Positions 46,081 through 58,469 of a DNA stretch of 64,000 bases are shown here, piece after piece (positions within the stretch are counted from its first letter, which is position 1; every line of letters begins with the position of its first letter). A program made the translations under genes and the position numbers. The stretch lies in NCBI GenBank assembly GCA_023846275.1, contig CM043870.1:10859527-10923526 (forward strand), written 5' to 3'. This stretch comes from Vanilla planifolia (taxonomy: Eukaryota > Streptophyta > Magnoliopsida > Asparagales > Orchidaceae). Under the pieces are notes generated by a model. That model was not told where the DNA came from. It saw only the letters and a program-made list of their open reading frames with translations, and made no database searches.

Positions 46081-48360
46081 CTTAGCCAAACTAAAAAGAC
46101 ATCTTCTGTCCAAGTGCTTCCTTGGCCTGGTTGTGCTTAGAAATCTTGTACCATGGCTTGGTTAGGTTGTGGAAGTCTTAGTATGGACCTTATATTGACC
46201 TAGTTGGCTTTTAAAGGGAATTATAGCACTTGATTTCTAGATGGAATGTTTGGAAGGGCTTAGATTTAGGCATTCAAAGAAGGCTAGATTGGTTAAGTTT
46301 ACACGTAAGCTTACAAGAATGGGTGGGTCAAGGCTAACTGTGATTAAGTTTGAGGATCGTATAGAATTGATATTTATTATCATGTTCTTGTGATTAATCT
46401 CTAGAGGGGGTTTAATTTGATTGAAGGCTCTTGGGTGAATCATATAAATTGATGCTTTAAATGTGTAAGGCGCAGGTAGCATCAAGAAAGTGGTCATTGC
46501 TAGTTTAGATTTTGGGGTAAACCAAAATAAGGTAAGTTTAGCTTTGGTTTATGCTATAAGTCATGGCTTATAATGAGGAAACATTTTAAAGGAAGAACTT
46601 AGGATTGAATTGAGAACAATAGCACTTTGTGAGTCCTTATGTATGTTATGAAAAAGCCTCGAGATAATGAAGCTTTAAGTTAATTCAATAGATGAATGTT
46701 GGAGGGCTTAATGTATCTTTAGAGTTTTGGCATCTTAATAAAATAGCTAATTAACCATCTATTATTGGCTAAAGTCTAGGAAGAGCTTTGATATTTGGGT
46801 AAGACCATAAGTGATCATGTTTAGTTTTTTAAGACACATTTTAACACCCTAGATAGAAGTCTAAGGGATTTGTGTTACTTAAGAGATATGTTTGGGATGA
46901 GTGTAATGGCTTAAGATTACCTGCATAGCATGAGAGCTACAAAAAGAACTTGGGTAGAACTAGACGTGTAAGGATTGTCCATATGTTGGAAAATTTGCCA
47001 AAGGTAAAAGCCAAGGATGTGGACTTAAAGCTACATGATAGTGGTAGATAAATATGTAAGGTAGTCCTTGAGATGATCCTAGATAAGGCTTAAGGCAAAG
47101 ACTAATTATTTAAAATATGAAAAGGTAGGACATCTTTGATAGTTGGGTTACAATTTAATGGAAACCTAAGAGTACCATCAATAATAGATAGTCTCAAATT
47201 GTGAATTAAGGTTCTATACAGCCCTAAGAGTATCCAAAAAATAAAGAAACCTAGATAATTAGAATAATAGATTAAAATAATGTCAATGCGATAATGATGA
47301 CATTCTTAATGAAGATAATATCTAGGATTCAAAGTACCCAAAGGTTTGGAACCTTAAGTAAGAGATCTAAAAGTATGTTAATAAAAGTCCAACTAGATAA
47401 GGAGATAATAGTTCAAGTGATTGGTTGAGCCTTAGGGGGAATGCTAAATAATGTGCTAAGGGATTATAAGTATAGTTGAGTACTACTTGCATATTAAGCC
47501 CCATGATGGGTCAATCGCATATTGAGCCCCATGATGGGATAGTTTCATATTGAGCCATAGAAGGTGATAGTTTCTTATTGAGTCCCATGAAGGGATAGTT
47601 TTACATTGAGTTCTATGAAGTATAGTGATACATTGAGCCTTGTAGGAAATAGTGGATGTGCTTAAGTATATGTTATGAAGTGTTGCTTGTTTTTAATAAA
47701 CCTTGAACCCTAGAAGGACTAGCCATGTAATTAATAAAGCCTAAGATGGGGGTACCATGTTACGTGATGATATGAAGGGTCAAATCTTGTTATGGTTCTC
47801 ATTGGTTAGAGGGACTACAAGATTATTATTGGAACATTATGTATCCAATTAAATACATATCATAATGATTTCAATGATCATTATAGTGATCATATTCCTA
47901 TTATATGAATTTTTTATAGTACCTTATCAATACATGTTTAATTTTATAGTATGGCTTAAGAATTTTCTATCAAGCTCTACTTACCTTATTTTTTCATGTT
48001 AATTTAGGGAGATAAGAGCTTTCTTAGGAGATATAATTTTAGAGATTTCTTGTTGATATTTTAACTATTCATCAATTCTACTTACTTCTTTTAAATTAGT
48101 TGTAGTGATGTCATTTCCTTATAACTTTGATATTGAGATTTGATGAACATTAGTTTGTATCAGACTTCTATTATTAGACTTTGATATTACATCTTATGTT
48201 GTCACTTATGAAGAGCATGGTTTGTGAACTTTACAATTTCACATGTGGATATGCATGGCTTATTTATAGGTTGCTTTAGTACAATGCCAATGTATATTGG
48301 TAAGCTACCTAGCCTAGGTTGATCTAGTCCTTAAATCAGTTTATTTCATAAATAGGGATG
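46081..48360 (+). repeat. LTR-like repeat E, copy 2 (gypsy-type, plus orientation)
   Basis: The same kind of sequence as 42.4-44.7 kb: non-coding, rich in words such as cctaagag, ttaaggcaaag and aagtctaagg, and resembling the reverse complement of C-type LTRs in style. It holds a minisatellite at 47483-47656. It is bounded on the right by LTR B copy 2. The relation to E copy 1 (two LTRs of one element, or two separate insertions) is unresolved. The minus-strand open frame at 46237-46497 has no recognisable motif. Confidence 0.35.
47483..47656 (+). repeat. Minisatellite, about 28-31-bp unit, about 6 copies
   Basis: Units of the form (c/t)atattgagccccatgatggg followed by atagttt recur near 47483, 47510, 47541, 47570, 47602 and 47630. 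Drift increases towards the right, where catgaaggg then ctatgaag replace the consensus. It lies inside LTR-like DNA, as the minisatellite at 19.7 kb does. Confidence 0.85.
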
Positions 48361-50181
48361 ATTTATTGTGTTGTGTAGTTGACTTTAGCCATGGTACCCT
48401 TTTCTAATGAATTTGATTTAGTAAAGTTTTATATTTTAGATAATTAATGTGTTTATGAGAGAAATTAAAGAAGATAAAATATTAGATCTCATGAAGGTCA
48501 CCTTTGTTAAACTGATAAACCACTAAGAGATATATTTTAACTTTGATTATTGGTATTTTATTTTTAATTTTATATTAGAATATTAGCCTTGATTTTTTTA
48601 AGGCACATAAAAAATAAATTTTATTTAAATTAATGTTAGAAAAATATTTAAATTTTGAGTAATCTTCATCAGCATACATTGTTTATCTTAAGAATTTTTT
48701 TTATATCTTCAAAATTTTTTTTCAATAAGAATTAATTAAATTTTAAAATAAAAAATTCTAATTCTAGGTTTATCAAAAATATATTACCAAATATCATGCA
48801 AGCATATTAATCCCAAACTAGCTCACTACAGTAATCAGGTAGGGGAGTCACTCTAAAACTTGAATTTATGTGTTGCTTTAGATCAAGGGCACTACTTCCC
48901 ACATTTGTTAATTTATTAAGTTATTGATAGCTTTGGTGTCACAATCTTAAAAGAATCGAGGAGTAACCAATCTCAAAATAAGGCTGTCTCTAAAGTGCAC
49001 AAACTATCTTATAAAGAGAAAAAAAAGTACAAATATACCATCTTTGACTAAAACAAAATGTTTTTTGCACTGCTAATCCTTGAATTATAGGAATGATGTG
49101 AGCTATTTAAACACAAAATGTAATGAATAAATAGAAACCATCTGATCCATTTTTTAAAGACTAATTTCGTCAATAGTCTGATTACACAATTTTGTAATCC
49201 CACAATTTACGTTTTATCTGCACATAAAGTAAAATCATATCATCAGATCTTAATATAGATCTAACGGTCCAACACAGTTCAAAATTATTAACTAGCACTA
49301 GTTTAATTCTGACCATCTGATCACCAAGTTTTTTTATTCAAATGGTTAAATAGTGTTTTGATCATCTGACTCATTCATAACAACTATTTTAGCCATTAAT
49401 TTGGGGCCATTATACCTTTTATTTTAATATAAGATTTTATTTAAAAATACTTTGCTGACTCATAATGGATAATTGAATTATTTGGTAAGTTTTTTTCAAT
49501 TAGAAAATATTTATAAATAAAGGAGTTTTTCAACATAATGGATTGACAAAACTTTTACAAAAATCCTAAAGAAAATTTCTCAACCTATGACCTTGAAGCA
49601 TTAGCAGCCAGTGCTCATCATCTCCTCCTTGTGCTATGCCCTTCTTCATTAAACTCTAAATTCCTCTTTCTTTCTCATATTAGCTTAGCTTTCATTTTCT
49701 TATTTTCTAATTGATTAAAATAAAATATTATGTCTTGTTCATCAAGCATAAGAATTAGTTTGTATGGATTTTTAACATCACTTTTCTTTCCACTTTTTAT
49801 CAATTTTATTTTCTTGTAAAGCCATTATAGCCTATTTTTGTTTTAGTTTTAGAGGGTTTAGCCTTCCTATCTTTTGGTGAATTGCTTATATAGTCTCTTT
49901 ATGGAGCTGGTTTTTTAAGAATTGGTTGTATACTTGATTTTAAGTCGAACCCCTTAAAAATCAGTTTTATATATTTTTAAACTTTTGTGCATTTCTATTT
50001 CATAATTTTTCAAAAAAATTTTTATTAAATAAAAAATTAATATATTTTAAAATAAAATTAAAATTTTGTATTAACTTATTTTAATGATTTACTCGAGTAA
50101 TTTAAAAATACTTATTAAACTATTTTTTTGAATATTTATTATTCTTAGCAATTCACCTCTCTCATATTGAACCATATTTCA
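48361..50181 (+). mobile_element. LTR of copia family B, copy 2
   Basis: This copy is collinear with 5814-7708: ttgac..tagccatggta at the start (48383-48400), agatatattttaact...ttttaattttatattagaatatt near 48530-48585, the catcagatc/cattttcatgat-type middle, gtaaagccattatag near 49817-49831, and the closing aattcacctctctcatattgaaccatatttca (50150-50181). Copy 3 ends with a similar ...gagccacacttca, so the LTR end at 50181 is well supported. No copia genes follow. The downstream tattataagtggtaagc has a partial primer-site look (tggta), but that is not enough to call an attached element. No target duplication is evident. Confidence 0.75.
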
Positions 50182-51479
50182 TATTATAAGTGGTAAGCTA
50201 TAAATATGATAATTAGATATGGAATTATGACTTCCAATTTGAATATTAAGCTCAAAGAGTAAAAGCATGGCTAGCTATGTGCATTTATTATATATGGGAT
50301 TTGTTGCACTCATGGATTGAAAAACATTCCTAAAAGTTGGTTGTGATAAACTTAGTATTAAACCCTAAGTTATAATATAGAGCAAACTAGGCATAAGAGA
50401 TGCATGTTAATAAATTTGAAATCATATAAAAATTTTATCTTCTAAACATATATTCAATCTTAACCTTTAGTATAATATTACAATTAGGATAAAACATGCT
50501 CGTTAGAAGGAAAATGATTTAAGACTTAAAATTAGCACAAAAAAGAGTGTAGTTCACCGATAATTGGCTTTTAGTTTATCAATGATTAGATGAACAAAAT
50601 ATTCCTTATCATATAATTCTTGAAAGTATTGGCTTCCTATCCAAAGCACCTAGATCTTGTTAAAGGAATTTCTATAAAATCATGAAAACCAAATGACATA
50701 GATAGGCTGGGTAACTTTTGCTCCTATGAAATTAGTTCTACTAAGACCACTAGGATGATGTTGCTTTAAACAATTAGATGTTTAAGGTGAGACATGAATC
50801 TCATGTTAACTACCCCTCTTATATTCTAGACAAAGGTATTATGTATTGATGTTTATTTGATCCATAATTTGTAAGTATTTTGAGCTTTTACATGTCCATC
50901 TCAAATTTGTCTGACATTAAAAACATCTCTATGCTCTTCTTTTAGATTTGTTATCAACATAAGATTAAAATCATCTTAATCAAGTTGCATTAATAAAAAA
51001 ATGTATTGCTCTTTCATGCAAATCATTATTAAATTTTTTTAGTATTTAAACAACAATGTTTCTTTGACAGCATTCCTATGATGCTTTAGAGTTAGATGTA
51101 GAGCATCCCTAGTTTTCTTACCTAAAGCCTTTCTTAAATGTAGTATAATTGTTTGAAATCTTCTTTAATGTTATTAGTTCCTCACTTTATAACAAACTAA
51201 GTTTACCATTATCCATTTTCATGCATTCATTTACTAAAACATCATAATTTCTAAACTTTTTAGCATGATGACTTGGATATTAAGAATTCTTCTCCATAAC
51301 ATTATAATCTAGAGAGCTTATAAGTTCTGTTAATGTTTTGGTCAAAACCTTCCCATGTTCCTTATTATTATTATTCACCATCTCATTCTATTTCATTTGG
51401 AATTTATCTAATTCTGTGAGGTCTTATGTGTCTATATTCCTTATGTTACATTTACATTGAATCAAATTCTAACTGTACT
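50182..51479. other. AT-rich relic DNA, unassigned
   Basis: I see no readable gene. The stretch lies 3' (on the minus strand) of the DUF4283 relic at 51480-52330 and could be the rest of that LINE, but no zinc knuckle, endonuclease or RT motif is readable on either strand. Confidence 0.3.
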
Positions 51480-52330
51480 TGCAATATACTAAGTAGTAGC
51501 AAAGTAGATTGTTATACTAAATCATTTGCCAAAACCCATTTAAATTATTTCCCTTTTGTGTAATTCCGATTTATTTTAGGAGTTTGTTTGCTAAATCTAC
51601 TTTGACATAGAATTTAGCCATGCTTTGATGGGTTAGATTTATAGTTATACCATCAATCTTAAGTAGATTTTTGATTGTTGTAGCTTTGGAATATTGAGTT
51701 GTCTTGTTGAACTACTGAATGGGTAGATGCTTGAATGAGACCAATATCAAAGCTAGAGATATCTCAGTATTGATATGAAAATTTAAATACCACTTGAAGG
51801 ATCTCGTTTAAAAATCTAATGCAATTGATGACCTATGAATCTAGCAATGTAAAAAAGCTTCCTCCCTCTCAAATCTGTTTAGGAAAATTCTACTGTATAG
51901 TGATCCAACTTTAACTTCACTATGAAATCTAATTTTATTGAAATACTTCCTTAATGATTTTTGTTCTAACCTACCCATGCAACAATTTCTCAATAAACAT
52001 TGTCCTAAATGGAGCAACCATTTTCTATATTTTCTCTTTCTTAGTGGTAATTTCTAGTTCCCATTTATATATAGATGTAGATGTAGTTCAGATTGGGTAG
52101 CATATGATATGTCTACCCAAGACTTTAATAAAGGAGTGATTAAGGGAGGGAAGGCCCCCCCAAACTTGCCATTGAATCATGCAACCCAAATGTTCAATTA
52201 AATATCTGAATTTGGGTGAGGCCAATCCACTGCTTCCAAGCTTAATCTATTGATTGATAGTTCATCAATGAAAACTATATTAAGTCATAAATTAGCATTC
52301 TCATTCTTGCTCCCCATTTTTTGTATTGAC
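51480..52330 (-). pseudogene. LINE ORF1 (DUF4283) relic, reverse strand
   Basis: Read on the minus strand, the segment begins with FSHG/LLHG-type wording at about 52020-51985 (F-x-x-K-L-L-H-G), then SEVKVGSLYSRIFLNRFERE (about 51925-51860) and a stretch matching the second half of the domain: STLRLMV.L, then MAKFYVKVDLANKLLK (about 51630-51575). The last block equals the (S/A)-x-A-K-x-x-V-x-V-D-L...L-x-x-x-I-W-I end of DUF4283. Stops and shifts are numerous. The related fragment at 61.65 kb reads FLHGHPNMDIIKKAF at the corresponding place. This is an older, separate LINE copy from the one at 31-38 kb. Confidence 0.6.
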
Positions 52331-54079
52331 TTTTAAATATGCTTAAGTTTAGGTTTTCATTCTCTTTACTTATATTTTCCATTTTATAAATGTGAGCATG
52401 TAATTTGGATTAGCATTATAAAAAATTACCTATAAAAAAGTACCAACATATCATATTCAATCATCATAAAAAAGCACAATACATGTACAAGAATTTCAAT
52501 TACAAAAGAATCCAATAATTTTCACATGAAATCATTTCTAAATCATCTTGTGCTCTAGCATGTAACCATACATCAAACATCAACCATGGCAATAATTATT
52601 TTATTCAAGAATCTCTAAATTTTAGTGTTGTCACCATAGCATTTTCAAAGCTTCTAACCTACAAGCATCAATCATACAAATATATACACATTATACAAGT
52701 TTGGCTAGCTCTTATTTACCATTATAGTGGTCTCACGAAAAGTATGATTTCATGCTCCAAGCTCTTGAGTTTCCTTCAATCCTGTCATAGACCAACACGG
52801 TTACCCTTCTAAATCACTTGGAACAACTTCTCCTTCTCTCTTTCTTCCTATATGAACTTTGTAAGAGAGTTAAACATCTCAAAGTTTCCTTAAAAAAATC
52901 TTCAAAGTTTCAATCTTTTGCACTTATTCTTTATATCTTTACATTCTTACACATTAAGCTTCTCCAACAACTATGTATAATTGATTCCATGGCTTTCTCC
53001 TTCATTTCCTACTTAACTTTGATAGTTTTCCATCAATTGAACTCTTATCATGTCGATTAATTCGTTATATATTATTTCAATTTTTAAATAATTTCAATTT
53101 ATCCACATCACATTTATACAATATCTACATACTATAAGATGAGTTAATTCTCACTTCAACTACACTTAATTATGTTGAGGTTCTTTACATAATCTTAATA
53201 TTTATACTTAACACAGTCCATTTTTACTTAGCTCAATTACTTTCTCTATCTTGTACTAGTATGATGTCCTAATCATACTTGTTTGTTGCATTTATTATAT
53301 TTTTTTTTTATTAAATTATATCTAACAATGATCCTGTATGATATGGTTCTATCATTATTATACTTAAATGATCCATTTAATCATACTATATGATCTTTAT
53401 TGGTCATTAATAATCCCATCTAACTTGTTTAATTTCTATTCTCCTTTGGTCATACTTGTATAATCTTGATTTTATACTTATCTAATAATGGATTGTTTGA
53501 TCAATCAATTGAGAAAGTACTTTAGCATGCTTATATGATGTCTAACAGTACTTGTACACTAACAACACAACTTCTATATTTTGTTCACATCACAACCAAA
53601 TTTATTCATACTTGATTATGTTGTATGCTACACTTATGCCATATTTTATGATCAATTTTATTTTATCAATGCATTGGATACACATTGTCAAACTTAAATG
53701 CTTCCTTAGTCTTATGTTTATGATAAACTATTCTTTACTTAGCCCATTAGATTGATATAATTCTTTATGACAATGTAGTGCAAATCACTTGATCATACTT
53801 ATATTCTTCCCTAGTCATACTTATCTAATGAACTATTCTTTAGCTAGCTAGAAAAGTCCAACTCCTTATAAAAATGTAGTGTAAATCACTTTATTGTACT
53901 CATACGATGGATAATTTTGTACCACACAATCTTTCCTTATTCATGAACATAGCTTTATTTTATATCATATCGTACAATTTAATTAATAATAATTATATAA
54001 TAAGCTTAAATTGATAATTCTCATAAAAATACAAAGCAAATTATAAAAATATCTAATTATACAAAAACTTAATTTACAT
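52331..54079. other. AT-rich region, possible LTR of gypsy element H
   Basis: It lies directly downstream (on the minus strand) of the H integrase end, where an LTR is expected, but I could not match it to another LTR. Words such as atcatacttgtataat recur at 53.2-53.9 kb. Short open frames (52818-53060, 53552-53755) are hydrophobic AT artefacts. Confidence 0.3.
53688..53925. repeat. Imperfect tandem duplication, about 117 bp
   Basis: Positions about 53688-53808 and 53809-53925 share, in order, aaactattctttacttagc / gaactattctttagctagc, then tataattctttatgacaatgtagtgcaaatcact / caactccttataaaaatgtagtgtaaatcact, then a catactta-type end. Confidence 0.75.
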
Positions 54080-54622
54080 AAAAATATTTTCATTTTAAAA
54101 AAGTTGAGGATGTTCAATTACTCTCTCACAAAAATTTCATCTTAAAAAATTTAGAACGTGGAGGGGTATATTTTTAATATTTCCACTTCTAAGTCATATG
54201 TGGCCTTTCTTTCTATTTCATTTGACCAGAAGTCCTTCATCATTGATATTTCTTTATTTCTCAACTTTTGTACTTCCTTAGTCAATATCCTTATCAGTCA
54301 TTCTTTGTATTTGTGCCAAATTTGTTAGTAATGCAAGTAAGCAACTTCATCTACACTTCCAATAACTAAGAAATGTCCAGTGTATCTTGGTTTGAGCTTA
54401 CCTCTTTGGTTGAATCTAATGACTCCCTTTATATGACTTACCTTTTCAAATACTTGTTCTCCTTTAGATTCAACCATTTAAGAATGGAGTCATAATACTT
54501 TTTATGTCAATCTTGAACCTTTAATATATTCTCTCTTATCTTTTTTATCTTGTCAATAGTTTTGGCAACCATGTCTAATAGAACTAATGCTTTCACCTCA
54601 TCTTCATACTGCCATAGAGTTG
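54080..54622 (-). pseudogene. Gypsy element H integrase C-terminus with chromodomain-like tail
   Basis: On the minus strand, starting at 54622, the frame reads LWQYEDEVKAL, MVAKTIDKIKKIRENILKVQ (about 54572-54513), HIKGVIRFNQRGKLKPRYTG (about 54440-54381) and IGSVDEVAYLHY. A tail with LRNKEISMMKDFW, EIERKATYDLEVEI and YPSTF (about 54270-54145) follows. The first part matches the G-x-R-G-K-L-x-P-R-Y-x-G integrase end, and the tail matches the chromodomain-like end of chromoviruses such as Tekay (L-R-N-K-x-I-x-x-V-K-V-x-W...E-A-T-W-E-x-E). It is separated from the rest of integrase by the LTR insertion at 54623-58469. A plus-strand open frame at 54550-54786 is a shadow. Confidence 0.85.
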
Positions 54623-57600
54623 TGTCACGTCCAATGTTTTTTAAAACCATGATTGTAACCAAATCCAAGATCATAATGTCGACATTTACCTATAATTTAT
54701 ATTATAGTATTATGCAAAATCTTATCATACTAAGAATCCATGATTCAATAAATCACTTGAATCAAATCAAATCTAAAACATCATAATGAATATGTACCAA
54801 AGTTTGATAGAACAAATATAATAACAACTATTAAGTCTACACATACATCTAATATAATACATGTCCAAATAATACAATAAATAACTATTAAATATCCAAT
54901 CTACTACTGTTGATGATTCAATAAATGTGATAAAACATCCAACTATTGCACTACCTCTAATAATGTCCAACTCCAACTCAATTATTAGTGCTTTGGTCTT
55001 GTAAGAATATAAGGGGGTGAGTTGAGTGACATAATAGAAAATCCATGAGCTATACTATAAAACTAAGATACAATTACTTAGTAGTATAAGTGTAACAACT
55101 GAATAAATCATGTACATGAATTTCTAGCTATCATATGTCATTACTATAAACCAACTAAGTACATAATATCATTATAATATGACTAACCAGATACTTAATG
55201 TCTCTCTGTAATTTAATATACTCTCTAATCCAAGAAAATCATGACAGAGCCTGTCACTCCTATCATGTCACATAATTTAGGACTCTACAAGACAATATTG
55301 ATCACATGGACCAACCCTATAGGATTTTAAGAAGCCTTAACAATCACATTTACTCTTTTTAACAATGTAGCACATCAAGTAATTCCCTATGGAACTAAAT
55401 ATACAATTGTTCTCTCTTGGGACTATTTGTATAATAGCTTCCAACCAAACATTAGAGGTTCTTTTGATGCAATCTTGCACTCCTCCTATAAGCCCAACCA
55501 TTCATGTGTAACTACCTTTAGGTCAAGGAAGTAAGATAACTAACCTCTCTATCTCTTTGTGAGCATGCATTATCAATGGTCCACTAGATTTGAACCTCAC
55601 TTAATCAAAATCATGACATTGATGTGTAACATCCTGCTAACTCTAATCCTTTATTACCTAGTGTTAGCTAGATTTCTCTCAATCTAAATCTAACATGTAA
55701 AGAGTTCTCATAATAAATAGTAACCTATTAGGTCAATGATTTCTCTTAAATATAGACCCATTAACTTGGTTCTTTATGCCATAACCAAGTCAATATAAGG
55801 TTTCTACCCTAAATCATTTTTCAATTATCTAAGGTTACTATCATCTGAATGCCTTAGGGTTCTTATTAAACTCTAATTTAGATGTTTAGAATATCTTAGT
55901 TCATTTTTTATATTTTGTCATGCCTTAATTTCATCTAGAACTTGCTTTTCTAAATTTACCTTATTATTCATAAGCTTAGTTTTTAATATTAATTTGCAAT
56001 TTAGTCAATTGCTATTATAACTAAGTTTGAGAGTATTGTTAATGATCTTTATGTCTCTAAGGAAACCTTGTCACCATAACCATTCTAAGGCCTCTCTTGA
56101 GACAACACACATCCCTCAGATCATCATATAGAATGTCATCATGTGGCATAAGAGCCTAAATAAGCTTACTCATGGTCATACCTAAAGAACCTAGTCAAAC
56201 TAGGGTCTAGCTAACATCTTTATTTTTTGTTTTATTTGGTAAAACCTAACACATCCATATGACATATTCTAAGCACTTTTACCTTCATTCATGGTTTTGG
56301 CTAAGAGCTTAACTATCTAAAGTTTAATTTACATTTTGCATAGAAGTTCACCAATGATATTTCTTTAGCTCATTATTAGGACATTCTATTATGGGATCCT
56401 TTTTCATCAATTATTCCCAATCCTTTAAGCTTAGTTCCAAGGTTAAGATTACCATAGATAATTACATCCAAATAGCTTAAATTTCAAATTTAACTCTATT
56501 AAGTATTACAAACTATCCATAAGACCTTTATCTTATGGTATAACTAAACCTTACCACTTCTATTCATAACCAAACCCTAAGCTTTCCAACTATCTCCAAA
56601 CTCAACCTTGTCTTATTCTAAGACCTTAAATTAAGCCTTCCAAGGTATTCCAACTAGAAGCCAAGGGCCAGACATACCTTATAAGTCATATAGAATCTCT
56701 TTAGGGTTGAACTCATGCCCTTTATGACTTTGCCAAGCTATGGTTGCACACTTTTCAAGCAAACCTAAGACAAAAAGGACTACTTAGCTAGAGCCATAAC
56801 TAGAGTTTTGGCCTTATTTTCAAGTGCCAAAAAATGTTTTATGACTTAAACCAAGGTATAAAATACTACACATGACATTCTATACATTTTTCATTCATGG
56901 TTTTGATAATAAGCACACATTTTTACATCATTAGCCATTAACCAAAATTGTGGATAATCATAAGCACAAACTTATTGTCCCACATAAAATTTTGCATTTT
57001 AACAAATAGAATCACATGAAAAACGTGACATCAAATCTTATTTTAGGTCTTTGCTCAAATCATCAAGTCATGAAACTCTTGGTTTAAACATACAATAATC
57101 AAGAGGTGCATATTGCTTTCAATCTAACTTATTATAGTTCCATTCCACTTAGAAAAAACAAGAATTCCACTAAGGAACATAAATTTTAGAAATATTTAAT
57201 AAGAAAACAAAGAAATCTTGTATATGTTATGGGAGTAAAATTCAAATAAATTGCTTTCTATTGCAAACAATTTTTTCACATTTAACACAACAAAATGTGC
57301 AAACATGCTTAATCAAAGCATATAACTTCAGCATGATTCCAACTTGCTCCATATGATACTATCTCCATTAAGGGGTTCTTTTTTTCAATACAATGTTAAT
57401 CTATATTTATCTTCAACATATATCTACAACTAAAGCCATAAAGGAACATATAATCATGGGATCTTCTTTGCATTCACAGGTCAAATACTAACATACCATT
57501 TTGGCATGGTTCCATTAGCAACAATTCATGAAAAAGGATGATAATTGACTCCTTTTGATTATTAAATAAACCCCTCATAGTTTTGGTAGAAAGAATGTTC

Positions 57601-58469
57601 TCATTCTTAAGTAAATTTTATGAATAGGAATGACTAGTTATCAATTTTTTCAAGCTTTTACATGTATATAGCTACTTAATTTATTTTTATCTTACCTTAG
57701 ATCTTAGTTAAATTTGAGGTACTAAGTCAAGGGTCATCCTACTGGAAAAACCATGTTGAGAAATTCTCCTTAATCAGATCTTTCCTTGCATCAAAGCTAG
57801 AACACTTCTCATTCTTCCTCATGGCTTGCCATTGTTTAATCCTTGGAATCTTCTCGATTGCCCTCTCCAAATATTCCCTTTATAGCTAGGATTTGTAAAA
57901 ACCTTAAAAGTTCATCTTAAAGTTTATATACCCTTGGGAACACTACCTTAAACCAAGGTTTTACTTAAAGATAAACTAGTTTTGATTGGGCTATGCCATG
58001 ATTCATTCTTTTAAAGCAATGCTCTTTTAATCACCCCTTTGTCACTAGCAAAATCAAATTAAAAAAACTTGTAATCTAAAATTTTTTTGACTAATAGATA
58101 TATTTAATATTATTTTTCTTTCTCGCATCCTTATTGTTTCTTAAAATAGTCATAAATGATCAAATATATAATGTTTTCCTTTTAATCCCCTTGTCGTCAA
58201 CCACCACTCTTAATTTTTAAGAATATTTTTCATATCTTTTGATAAACTCATAATTACATTATAATAAAGAAAAGAGTTAAAATTAATAATATGAATAAAA
58301 TTATAAGCTCATTTTTAAGCATTAGCCTAATTAAGGCTCATGTGATGCAACCCAAAGTTTACCATTTAACCAAGCGTTTGATTCAAATTTTAATGTTAAT
58401 TCATAAAAAACTCACATATCTTGATCAACTAATTTTGTAATAATATGGCCAATAATACTTGGTATAACA
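54623..58469 (-). mobile_element. Solo LTR of gypsy family C, copy 2, reverse
   Basis: An uninterrupted LTR of 3847 bp. On its own strand it starts tgttataccaagt at 58469 and ends ggacgtgaca at 54623; both ends are typical of Tekay-type LTRs. The flanks agttg (54618-54622) and aggtg (58470-58474) are an imperfect 5-bp target duplication. Removing the LTR plus one flank brings the two integrase pieces of element H together in frame within the conserved C-R-S-P-L block. No internal genes are present, so this is a solo LTR. It is collinear with copy 1 (5417-11730) apart from LTR B there. No genes are seen within it; the frame at 54773-54976 is LTR sequence. Confidence 0.9.
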
